From positions 186,001-250,000 of the forward strand of contig CAWCOU010000007.1 in NCBI GenBank assembly GCA_963797335.1: a stretch of 64,000 nt of DNA, given 5' to 3'. How positions within the stretch are numbered: position 1 is the first letter of the stretch; every line of letters begins with the position of its first letter. The notes beneath the pieces are model-generated. The model did not search any database and was not told where the DNA came from. It worked only from the letters and a program-made list of their open reading frames with translations. The position numbers and the translations under genes are program-made. Below, piece after piece: positions 35,914 through 43,671 of the stretch. Source of the stretch: CAWCOU01 sp963797335. GTDB lineage: Bacteria; Pseudomonadota; Gammaproteobacteria; JAURND01.

Positions 35914-36053
35914 CTCCTAATCTAATACTCCCTCACAGTTGACTGAAAAAGATGTGTGCATACCCTAGCCCACAAGGGGAGAAGGATCCACACAACAATG
36001 CCCAGCAAGCATGCCGGGACATGGGCAGATGATTATGCCCTCAACTGGGTAAA

Positions 36054-37391
36054 TCAATTTACTAATAACGCGGCAACCACTTTTTCCATGTGCATACTAC
36101 GAGAGCCTTTTACTAATACCGTAGTTTGTGGTGATAACATGGCTTTTACTGCAGTGATCAGCGCGAGTTGCTCGGTGAAATGCTGGGCGCCTTGGCCAAA
36201 ATTTTCCGCAGTTAATTGGCTTAGTGGACCATAAGCAAATACGTGTTGTATTCCTAAGTCTTTAGCGGATATCCCTAATTGACGATGGTATTCTTCCGTT
36301 TCATTGCCTAACTCCAACATATCCGCCAACACCAATACTTTTTCACCGGTTTGTTGCGCTAAAGTGGCCAGAGCCGCTTGGTAGGATAGTGGATTGGCGT
36401 TATACGTGTCATCAATCAGGCGAGCGCCGGTTGGCGTAACATGTTCATTCAAGCGCTTGCTGGCTGCTGTGGCTGTCTGCAAACCGCTTTGGATGGTGGC
36501 AAGCGGTACATTGAGTGCTGTCGCAACGGCTGCTGCTGCCAGCGCGTTCATGACATTATGTTTTCCCAACAATGGTAAACGGATAGGGGTTTCACCCGCC
36601 GGAGTGATCAGCGTAAACGTCGGTTTGCCAGCTTTGCTCATTTTGATATTTTTTGCCGAGATCGCAGCTGGCTTTGTTAAACCAAAATCAATCTTAGAAC
36701 GGTGTTGATTTAAACTGCGCCAGTAATCAGCATAGGTGTCATCGGCATTAATAATGGCAATGCCATTCGTAGCCAAACCTTCAAAGATCTCACCTTTCGC
36801 TCGGGATACCCCTTCCACACTACCCAGGCCCTCTAAATGAGCCGGCCCGGCATTGGTGATAATAGCCACCGTGGGCTTGGCAAGACGAGTCAGATAAGCA
36901 ATTTCACCAAAATGATTAGTACCCATCTCGATCACGGCATACTGATGCGCGGCGGTTAATCGCAATAGAGTCAGTGGCAGGCCGATCTCATTGTTAAAGC
37001 TATTTTCGGGGTGTAGGGTTTCACCACACTGCTGCAAAATGCTGGCAACCAGAGCAGTGACGGTGGTTTTTCCGCAGCTGCCGGTAATGCCGACCAGCGG
37101 CAGGTTAAATTCCCCACGATGGAAGGCGGCGAGTTGGCCCAATGCCTTCACCGTGTCTTCTACCTGTATTTGTGGTAGATCAGTGCTAACCGGTTTTTGT
37201 ACTAATAAGGCTTTGGCCCCCTTTTCTTTGGCTTGCTGGGTGAATTCATGGCCGTCAACCTTCGCTCCGACAATGGCAACGAATAAATTGCTGGGTTGAA
37301 GTGTGCGAGTATCGGTGCTGACACCGGTAAATTCACCATCGCCGCCGGAAAGGGCAGCGTTTAATAATAGAGTGACTTGAGAGAGTTTCAT
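36054..37391 (-). CDS. murF: UDP-MurNAc-tripeptide D-Ala-D-Ala ligase
   Basis: A 445-residue Mur ligase. The ATP-binding GITGSCGKTTVTALV (about residues 100-114), the NSFNNEIGLPLTLL segment and the EMGTNHFGEI motif are present, and the C-terminal domain has DDTYNANPLS. It adds D-Ala-D-Ala in the cytoplasm. Its start overlaps the murE stop by four bases, so the two are translationally coupled. Confidence 0.96.
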   Translation of the reverse strand: MKLSQVTLLLNAALSGGDGEFTGVSTDTRTLQPSNLFVAIVGAKVDGHEFTQQAKEKGAKALLVQKPVSTDLPQIQVEDTVKALGQLAAFHRGEFNLPLVGITGSCGKTTVTALVASILQQCGETLHPENSFNNEIGLPLTLLRLTAAHQYAVIEMGTNHFGEIAYLTRLAKPTVAIITNAGPAHLEGLGSVEGVSRAKGEIFEGLATNGIAIINADDTYADYWRSLNQHRSKIDFGLTKPAAISAKNIKMSKAGKPTFTLITPAGETPIRLPLLGKHNVMNALAAAAVATALNVPLATIQSGLQTATAASKRLNEHVTPTGARLIDDTYNANPLSYQAALATLAQQTGEKVLVLADMLELGNETEEYHRQLGISAKDLGIQHVFAYGPLSQLTAENFGQGAQHFTEQLALITAVKAMLSPQTTVLVKGSRSMHMEKVVAALLVN

Positions 37392-38875
37392 AAGTTTTTC
37401 AGCTGCAAGAGTTGTTTCACTTGTTCGGCGTCATCAAATGGAATTTTTTCATCCCCGACAATTTGATAACGTTCGTGGCCTTTGCCAGCGATTAATACCA
37501 TGTCATTGGCGCTGGCGCAATCAATGGCATGGGCAATAGCGGAATGACGATCGTGTTCAATCTCCACGGCCCAAGGGCAGAGTAAGCCTTGTAAAATATC
37601 CTCGACTATTTTTTCAGGGTCCTCGTGGCGCGGATTATCGTCGGTAATAATGATTTGATCGCTAAAACGTTCAGCCGCCTGGCCCATCAATCGACGTTTA
37701 CCGGCATCACGGTTCCCCCCGCAGCCAAATACGCACCATAGGGTGCCGTGGCAATGTTCCCGCAGGGCATTGAGCGCTTTTTCCAGGGCGTCTGGCGTGT
37801 GGGCGTAATCCACCACCACGGTGGGTAATTTGCCGCCACCAAACGTCTGCATTCGCCCAGGAACAGTGGTTAATTGCGACATTAGCTGCAAATTTTCCTC
37901 GAAGGGAATGTGCAAAACACCCAACGTAGTGAACACAGCCAATAGATTACTGAGATTAAAACGGCCTAATAGCGTGCTGTGCAGCACCCCATTTCCCCAA
38001 GGTGAGGTGATTTGCGCACTTAAGCCATGGGGTGTTAATTTGATGTGGTCAGCATGAACTGTGGCGTTAGCATCGAGAAGGCTGTAACTATAGCAATCCA
38101 AAGACCCAGTGAATTCAGCTAATAATTCCTGGCCAAAGGCATCGTCACTGTTAATAACAGCCGATTTTAACCCCGGTTGTAAAAATAGGCGTCGTTTCGC
38201 TTGACCGTATTGTTGCATGGTATGGTGGTAATCCAAATGGTCTTGCGTCAAATTGGTGAATACCCCCACATCAAATGACACACCAGCGACACGGTGCTGG
38301 GCAAGACTATGAGAAGACACTTCCATGGCTACCGATTTAGCCCCGTGCTGTTTTAAAATCGCTAATTGTTTTTGTAATTGGATAGCGTCGGGTGTGGTGA
38401 GGCTGCCTGGCTCCAATTGATCTGGAAAACCATAACCTAGCGTACCAATAATGCCACAATGCTGGCCGGTTAGTGTTAAGGCTTTCGCAATTAACTGACT
38501 GCACGTAGTTTTACCGTTGGTACCGGTAATACCGATCATGCGTTGGCTTACGCTGGGATTGCCGAAGAAACGAGCGGCGATAAGGCCCACTTTTTCATTC
38601 AGCTGGGTTGTGGTTAGGGTGGGTACCGATAACGCTTGGGTGGTCTCAGCAGCGCTTTCATCTTGTAAAATGGCGACGGCACCGCGTTGTATCGCTTGCT
38701 GTATGTAATGGCACCGTTCGATTACGGGGCCAGAATAGGCGATAAATAAGTCCCCTGGTTTCGCTTCTCGGCTGTCGGAGCACAATCCGCTAATACTGAT
38801 TTGCGGCGCGGGACTGTGGACAATGCCATGCAGTAATTCGGCCAGGGTAATACCGACAGTGGCTATGCTATCCAT
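37388..38875 (-). CDS. murE: UDP-MurNAc-L-Ala-D-Glu: meso-diaminopimelate ligase
   Basis: A 495-residue Mur ligase. The P-loop is GITGTNGKTTCSQLI; the DAP-specificity motif is DNPRHEDPEKI, which indicates meso-DAP peptidoglycan; VDYAHTPDALEKAL and the FGCGGNRDAGKR segment are also present. It adds meso-DAP to the stem peptide. It lies 9 bases after ftsI. Confidence 0.96.
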   Translation of the reverse strand: MDSIATVGITLAELLHGIVHSPAPQISISGLCSDSREAKPGDLFIAYSGPVIERCHYIQQAIQRGAVAILQDESAAETTQALSVPTLTTTQLNEKVGLIAARFFGNPSVSQRMIGITGTNGKTTCSQLIAKALTLTGQHCGIIGTLGYGFPDQLEPGSLTTPDAIQLQKQLAILKQHGAKSVAMEVSSHSLAQHRVAGVSFDVGVFTNLTQDHLDYHHTMQQYGQAKRRLFLQPGLKSAVINSDDAFGQELLAEFTGSLDCYSYSLLDANATVHADHIKLTPHGLSAQITSPWGNGVLHSTLLGRFNLSNLLAVFTTLGVLHIPFEENLQLMSQLTTVPGRMQTFGGGKLPTVVVDYAHTPDALEKALNALREHCHGTLWCVFGCGGNRDAGKRRLMGQAAERFSDQIIITDDNPRHEDPEKIVEDILQGLLCPWAVEIEHDRHSAIAHAIDCASANDMVLIAGKGHERYQIVGDEKIPFDDAEQVKQLLQLKNL

Positions 38876-38884
38876 GAGAAATCC

Positions 38885-40582
38885 TTATCTTGAAGTGAGT
38901 AATGCATTTTTTGTTTTCATCATCGGTTGTAAATCATCGGGCGGAATATTGAGAAAGCGTAACGCATCGCCCATTACTGTCGCAAATACCGGTGCGGATA
39001 CCTGCGCACCAAAATGAATATTGCCGGAAACGCCGTGCAGAATCACGGCCACTACTAAGCGAGGTTGGCTGAGCGGTGCAATGCCAATAAACGAAGAGGT
39101 GTAATGCGATTTATCATAGCCCCTGGCGCCAATCATATACGCGGTTCCGGTTTTACCACCGATTTGATAGCCTGGGATTCGGGCATTCAAACCGAGCCCG
39201 CCTTCGGCCACAGCCTGTAATAGCACAAGAATTTGTTGGGCCAGTGCAGCATCCATCATTTGCGGACCCGGGGCGGTTTTTTGATCTGTTTTAATAAAGC
39301 TGATAGGGCGCTTTTGCCCCTGAGAAGCCAGTATGCCGTATGCTTGCACTAACTGCAAAGCAGTGACGGATAAACCATAACCGTAAGCCATCGTCGCTAA
39401 ATCAGTTGGTCGTTTGATGCGGTCTTTAATTAATACACCCGAACCTTCACCGGGAAAACCGCTGCTGGTACGTTGGCCAAAACCAACACGCGTCAGCATA
39501 TTCCAAAAACTTTCCGGTGGCAGTGATAAGGTTATTTTCGCCGCGCCAATATTGCTGGATTTTTGCAATACTTGAATGACGTTAATAATACCAAAATTAT
39601 CATCGTCATGAATAATGCGACCGTGGATATTCATCCAGCCCGGACGGGTATCGATTAAAGTGGTTGGTTTGTATTTACCGCTGGCCAGGCCATTGGCGAT
39701 GCTAAAAGGTTTCATCGTTGAACCGGGTTCGAATAAATCCGTGACAGCGCGATTGCGGTAATTGGCATCCAAAGTGGTGCGCGCATTGGGATTGAACGAA
39801 GGGTAATTAGCCATAGCCAACACTTCACCCGAATTGCTGTCTAACACGATAATGGAGCCGGATTCGGCATGAAATTTCGGTACCGCTGTTGATAAAGCAT
39901 TGTAAGCGGAATGTTGCAAGCGAGAATCCAAACTCAAGGCCAAATCGTGTCCTTCTTGCGGTACTCTTAACACGCCTAAATTACTGACAATCTGACCCAA
40001 TCGGTCTTTGACCACTTGCCGTTTGCCGGGCACGCCGCGCAGCCATTCATTAAATTCCAGCTCTAAACCTTCTTGACCATTATCATCGATATTAGTGAAG
40101 CCAAGTACTTGCGCGGTTTCGGCACCATAAGGGTAAAAGCGACGGTATTCGCGCTGAAAAAACACGCCGTTGATTTTTAAATCTTTCACTTGTTCAGCGA
40201 TTTCTGGAGAAACACCGCGAGCAAGGTAAACGAATTCTTTGCCATTTTTTCGATTCATTTTCTCTTGTAAGCCTGGCATATCGTGCGGTGAAATCGACAG
40301 TATTTTCATCAACGCGGAGAATTGCTGGTTATTAGCATTTAATAATTGGGGATTGACCCAAATGGAATCCACGGGCGCACTGATGGCCAATGGTACGCCA
40401 TTACGATCGGTCAACATACCGCGGTAGGCCGATATTTCTTCGGTGCGTAAGGTTCGGGCCTGACTTTGTTTCAACAAAAACGTGCGATTGAACACACTCA
40501 AATCGAGCATACGACCAATTAGGCCCACCATAACGACCAACAAGACGGCCACGAGGCTAAAAAATCTCCACGAATAATGCAT
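38885..40582 (-). CDS. ftsI: Peptidoglycan D,D-transpeptidase FtsI (PBP3)
   Basis: A 565-residue class B penicillin-binding protein. One N-terminal membrane anchor (FFSLVAVLLVVMVGLIGRML) is followed by the pedestal domain and the transpeptidase. Active-site motifs are the SxxK in EPGSTMKPF, SSN in KSSNIG, and KTGTA. It cross-links septal peptidoglycan in the divisome. It follows ftsL directly (8-base gap). Confidence 0.96.
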   Translation of the reverse strand: MHYSWRFFSLVAVLLVVMVGLIGRMLDLSVFNRTFLLKQSQARTLRTEEISAYRGMLTDRNGVPLAISAPVDSIWVNPQLLNANNQQFSALMKILSISPHDMPGLQEKMNRKNGKEFVYLARGVSPEIAEQVKDLKINGVFFQREYRRFYPYGAETAQVLGFTNIDDNGQEGLELEFNEWLRGVPGKRQVVKDRLGQIVSNLGVLRVPQEGHDLALSLDSRLQHSAYNALSTAVPKFHAESGSIIVLDSNSGEVLAMANYPSFNPNARTTLDANYRNRAVTDLFEPGSTMKPFSIANGLASGKYKPTTLIDTRPGWMNIHGRIIHDDDNFGIINVIQVLQKSSNIGAAKITLSLPPESFWNMLTRVGFGQRTSSGFPGEGSGVLIKDRIKRPTDLATMAYGYGLSVTALQLVQAYGILASQGQKRPISFIKTDQKTAPGPQMMDAALAQQILVLLQAVAEGGLGLNARIPGYQIGGKTGTAYMIGARGYDKSHYTSSFIGIAPLSQPRLVVAVILHGVSGNIHFGAQVSAPVFATVMGDALRFLNIPPDDLQPMMKTKNALLTSR

Positions 40583-40590
40583 AAATACCG

Positions 40591-41022
40591 TTAGTCTCGC
40601 GAGGCCAGTATAGGGGTAGGGCTAGTGGAGATCATGACAATCTGTTTGATGTTTGGATTTTGCATTCCTAATCGACCTTGGGCAAGGGCTTGGATGCGCT
40701 CTTGAGTAGACCAGGTGGTTTCTTCCAACAGTAATTTACCCCAATCCACGCGTAGTTGATTCTGCGCGCTTTGTGCGGTTTGCAATTCGATATTCAATTG
40801 ACGATTCAGATCGGCGACATAAATAATGGCCAAACCGGTGATGAGTACCAAAATGCCCAATAGCAAGGTGCCAAAGCTGGGTTTACTCAATGCCGTACTG
40901 GTGGCATACACCGTATTGCGTTCAGCGACAATCGCAGGCTGCGCAGATTCCGCGCGTTGGGAAAATCGGCGCTCAAAAGCAGCGTCGTCTTTAGGTAAAA
41001 ATTCATGACTGACCAAGTTCAT
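40591..41022 (-). CDS. ftsL: Cell division protein FtsL
   Basis: A 143-residue bitopic protein. A cytoplasmic N-terminus of about 50 residues leads to one membrane segment (SFGTLLLGILVLITGLAIIY) and a periplasmic coiled-coil leucine-zipper-like region with the conserved ERIQALAQGRLGMQ motif near the end. The cytoplasmic part is longer than in E. coli. It works with FtsB/FtsQ in the divisome. Its ATG overlaps the rsmH stop by one base (TAATG). Confidence 0.9.
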   Translation of the reverse strand: MNLVSHEFLPKDDAAFERRFSQRAESAQPAIVAERNTVYATSTALSKPSFGTLLLGILVLITGLAIIYVADLNRQLNIELQTAQSAQNQLRVDWGKLLLEETTWSTQERIQALAQGRLGMQNPNIKQIVMISTSPTPILASRD

Positions 41023-41948
41023 TACTGTTTCTCCATGACACGTAAAGTAGCGCTGCGGGCGCGAACGTTTTCAGAAATTTCCTGTTCGCTCGGCCGTATA
41101 GCGCCGCCAATGTTGCGGATACGAATACTGAGTGTGACTTCGGCATGCGTCAGCGGTAATCCGGGCGGGAGTGCGCTGCTGTTATGCGTTGCGACAAATT
41201 TTTTGACGATGCGGTCTTCCAGTGAATGAAAGGTGATGACGACTAATCGCCCGCCCGTTTTTAATACCGTTAGAGCTTGTTCAAGTACGGTTTGTAATTC
41301 CGTTAATTCCGAATTAATGAAGATACGGATGGCTTGAAAAGTACGGGTGGCAGGGTGTTTATGAGGCTCCCAACGGGGGTGCGCTTTGGCAACGATGTCT
41401 GCTAATTGCCCGGTGCGGGTAATGGGCGTTTGTTGGCGTGAAAAGACAATGGCTTTAGCAATTCGAGCCGCAAAACGTTCCTCGCCGAACTCTTTAAGTA
41501 CGTGCGTTATTTCAGCAATAGGTGCCGAATTAACCCAATCTTTCGCACTGATGGGCTGTGCTTTATCCATGCGCATATCCAGGGGTCCATCCCGTAAAAA
41601 ACTAAAACCGCGCATCGGGTCATCTAACTGGGGGGAAGAAACGCCTAAATCCAGTAAGATGCCGTCAATGTTACCGACCCAGTCCCGCTGCTTGACCTGT
41701 GCCAACAAGGTAGTGAATGCGCCTTGTTGTAACGTGAAGCGTGGGTCGTGCATCCAAGGGCCTTCACTGGCCGCTTGAATGGCATCAGGGTCTTTATCAA
41801 AAGCAATTAAACGACCGTTCGGGCCCAGCTGACGCAATATCTCCGTTGCATGTCCGCCGCGACCAAAAGTGCCGTCTATGTAAATTCCGTCGGGTCGAAT
41901 CGCCAGATGCTGAATGACTTCCGCTAATAGAACAGGTCGATGCTGCAT
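41022..41948 (-). CDS. rsmH: 16S rRNA m4C1402 methyltransferase
   Basis: A 308-residue enzyme of standard length. It shows the family start HRPVLLAEVIQHLAIRPDG, the SAM-binding YIDGTFGRGGHATEIL, LDLGVSSPQLDDPMRGFSF and the C-terminal ITFHSLEDRIVKKF. It N4-methylates C1402 of 16S rRNA. It is the second gene of the dcw cluster, 74 bases after mraZ. Confidence 0.97.
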   Translation of the reverse strand: MQHRPVLLAEVIQHLAIRPDGIYIDGTFGRGGHATEILRQLGPNGRLIAFDKDPDAIQAASEGPWMHDPRFTLQQGAFTTLLAQVKQRDWVGNIDGILLDLGVSSPQLDDPMRGFSFLRDGPLDMRMDKAQPISAKDWVNSAPIAEITHVLKEFGEERFAARIAKAIVFSRQQTPITRTGQLADIVAKAHPRWEPHKHPATRTFQAIRIFINSELTELQTVLEQALTVLKTGGRLVVITFHSLEDRIVKKFVATHNSSALPPGLPLTHAEVTLSIRIRNIGGAIRPSEQEISENVRARSATLRVMEKQ

Positions 41949-41982
41949 AATGTCAGTTAATCACTAGTTGAAAAACAGGTGT

Positions 41983-42008
41983 GTCATTCCCGCCTTCGCA
42001 AGAATGAC
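41983..42008. repeat. GTCATTC/GAATGAC hairpin between mraZ and rsmH
   Basis: A 7-bp stem with a 12-base spacer (CCGCCTTCGCAA). A second partial copy, GTCATTCCCGCG, lies at about 42592-42603, so this is a dispersed repeat type. Confidence 0.55.
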
Positions 42009-42022
42009 AACGTCTTTCATGT

Positions 42023-42478
42023 TTACAGGGATAGCGATTGTAGTTCTGGGGGTAAGCTTTCTTCTTCTGATTCTTCGCTTAACCAGTGATTACGTCCCGC
42101 TTGCCAATCGGCCTCACTCCAAATTTCAAATTTCTTACCTTGCCCGATAAGCATGACTTGCTTATCCAGGTGTGCGTATTCGCGCAGCAACGGCGGCAAC
42201 AACAGACGATGGTTATTATCTAATTCTATTTCTGTTGCATGACCGATCAATAATCGTTGGATACGTCGCGATGCTTTATGAAAACTGGGCAGTGCCTCGA
42301 TTTTTTCTTCTATTAATTCCCATTCAGGTAATGGATAGAGCAATAAACACGCTTCTTGGGTGTCAATGGTAAGTATCATGTGGCCTTCGGCCAGTGTTTG
42401 CAGGCGAGCTAAATACCGGGCTGGCATCGCCATTCTGCCCTTGGCATCGAGGTTGACCATGTTAATTCCGCGAAACAC
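42023..42478 (-). CDS. mraZ: Transcriptional regulator MraZ
   Basis: A 151-residue protein when started at GTG 42478, giving the family N-terminus FRGINMVNLDAKGRMAMPARY; an earlier ATG would run back through the operator repeats and is unlikely. The second AbrB-like half has RLLIGHATEIELDNNHRLLLPP. MraZ binds GTGGG direct repeats and represses the dcw promoter, and those repeats lie immediately upstream here. Confidence 0.93.
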   Translation of the reverse strand: MFRGINMVNLDAKGRMAMPARYLARLQTLAEGHMILTIDTQEACLLLYPLPEWELIEEKIEALPSFHKASRRIQRLLIGHATEIELDNNHRLLLPPLLREYAHLDKQVMLIGQGKKFEIWSEADWQAGRNHWLSEESEEESLPPELQSLSL

Positions 42479-42480
42479 TT

Positions 42481-42515
42481 CCCACTTTCTCCCACTGAAA
42501 CCCACTTTATACCAC
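42481..42515 (-). promoter_or_regulatory. Four MraZ boxes
   Basis: On the minus strand GTGGG occurs at exact 10-base spacing, ending at plus positions 42481, 42491 and 42501, with a fourth, GTGGT, at 42511. This is the MraZ operator pattern. A possible -10 (TATAAA, 42506-42511) lies inside it, so MraZ binding would block the promoter. Confidence 0.85.
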
Positions 42516-42877
42516 ATTATGGCACTAAATTAGTAAAAATGCAAAGCCTTGGGAGAATTAGTGCTATAAAAGCTTCTTTATAAAAGTCCGTCATTCCCGC
42601 GTCGATCCTTCTCCAACTTGCGACCAACGGAAGTCCCTGTGGGATGGGAGAAGGAGTTTGAAAAGAGGGGGAAGCATTTTTTGTAAAAAAGTATCGATTC
42701 TTCAATAATCCCTGTTATTATTACGCCCCAGGGAGATTCATGATGAATACAAGGAATGATCCACCATTCTTGCACAGGTATGTGCCACACAATCCCACCG
42801 CCTGGGTAAGGACAACGGAAGCCTGTTTCAGCAGATCTCATCCTCCTCTTTCACCGTTCTTACATGGAGAAAACACA
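42516..42877. other. Intergenic region with a repeat fragment
   Basis: About 360 bases with no gene. It holds a CCTTCTCC/GGAGAAGG inverted pair (42607-42654), a copy of the GTCATTCCCGC repeat start, and presumably the divergent promoters of mraZ and the HdeD-type gene. Confidence 0.5.
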
Positions 42878-43426
42878 ATGGACACCGCCTTAAAAACCAA
42901 CAAACCCTGGGGCTGGGTTTTAACTTTCGGCATTATTCTTATTATCTTAGGTTTAATTGCCATCAGCGTAGCCGCCATTACGACGATCATTTCCGTGATT
43001 TTAGTCGGTGTTTTATTGCTAATCGCCGGAGTTGCCACCATTATTGACGCTTTTCAGACCTGGCATAGCCGCGCCGGGTATTTAATTTTGCACTTGGTTA
43101 TGGGCCTTTTGTATATAGCGGCTGGTATTGCTTTATTGCGCGACCCATTAATTGGTGCAGTAACCATGACCCTATTATTGGCAATTTTTTACGTTATTTT
43201 GGGCATATTTCGCATTATCACCTCCCTGGTTTTCCGTGTCACTGCTTACTGGGGTTGGCGCTTATTTAGCGGTATCGTCACTTTATTGCTCGGTATTTTC
43301 ATTCTCAGCCAATGGCCGGCCTATAGCTTATTCGTCATTGGGTTGATTGTCGGTATAGAACTTTTATTCAATGGCTTTACTTATCTGTTACTAGCCATTG
43401 GCAATCGAACCAACAAGCTGGCCTAA
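42878..43426 (+). CDS. HdeD-family (DUF308) membrane protein
   Basis: A 182-residue protein; ATG 42878 is chosen because GGAG lies nine bases before it and the first membrane helix then begins at residue 14. Six hydrophobic helices are seen, with paired small-residue-rich repeats typical of DUF308 (GIILIILGLIAISVA; ILVGVLLLIAGVATIIDAF; LFSGIVTLLLGIFI). HdeD in E. coli is linked to acid resistance; in Legionella an hdeD gene sits in the lqs quorum cluster. Here it is alone, next to the dcw cluster. Confidence 0.85.
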   Translation: MDTALKTNKPWGWVLTFGIILIILGLIAISVAAITTIISVILVGVLLLIAGVATIIDAFQTWHSRAGYLILHLVMGLLYIAAGIALLRDPLIGAVTMTLLLAIFYVILGIFRIITSLVFRVTAYWGWRLFSGIVTLLLGIFILSQWPAYSLFVIGLIVGIELLFNGFTYLLLAIGNRTNKLA

Positions 43427-43511
43427 GCTTAGCCCCTTGCAGCGTGGGCGAGCCGCCTGCGCTCCCAGGGTTTCCTTCCGTAACTCCCTATCACCACAGC
43501 GCAACACTTTC

Positions 43512-43563
43512 TGTAGGTACAAAAACGTCGTCCCGCGGCTTGTCCGCGGGACGACGTACCTAC
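43512..43563. repeat. REP-like palindrome, copy 2 (complete)
   Basis: ACGTCGTCCCGCGG and its exact complement flank a CTTGT loop, with an outer GTAGGT/ACCTAC pair. This is the most complete copy of the family seen at 27987 and 62427. Confidence 0.85.
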
Positions 43564-43671
43564 AAGCTCAATGCTTAAATTCCATAAATTTTAATATGTT
43601 CTTAACAATGTCCGGGTATAATTAATGAAGAAAGAGTATTTGTATCAATCCCAGAAATAACAGAGAAACAT

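Noticed and set aside
35956..36234. 92-codon plus-strand ORF near the murF end
   Set aside because: It mostly lies antisense to murF and has no ribosome-binding site.
41386..41778. 130-codon plus-strand ORF inside rsmH
   Set aside because: Antisense to a clear rsmH with all motifs intact.
42517..42841. Overlapping minus-strand ORFs of 62 and 87 codons upstream of mraZ
   Set aside because: They read through the CCTTCTCC repeat and have no homology-like features; the region is intergenic.
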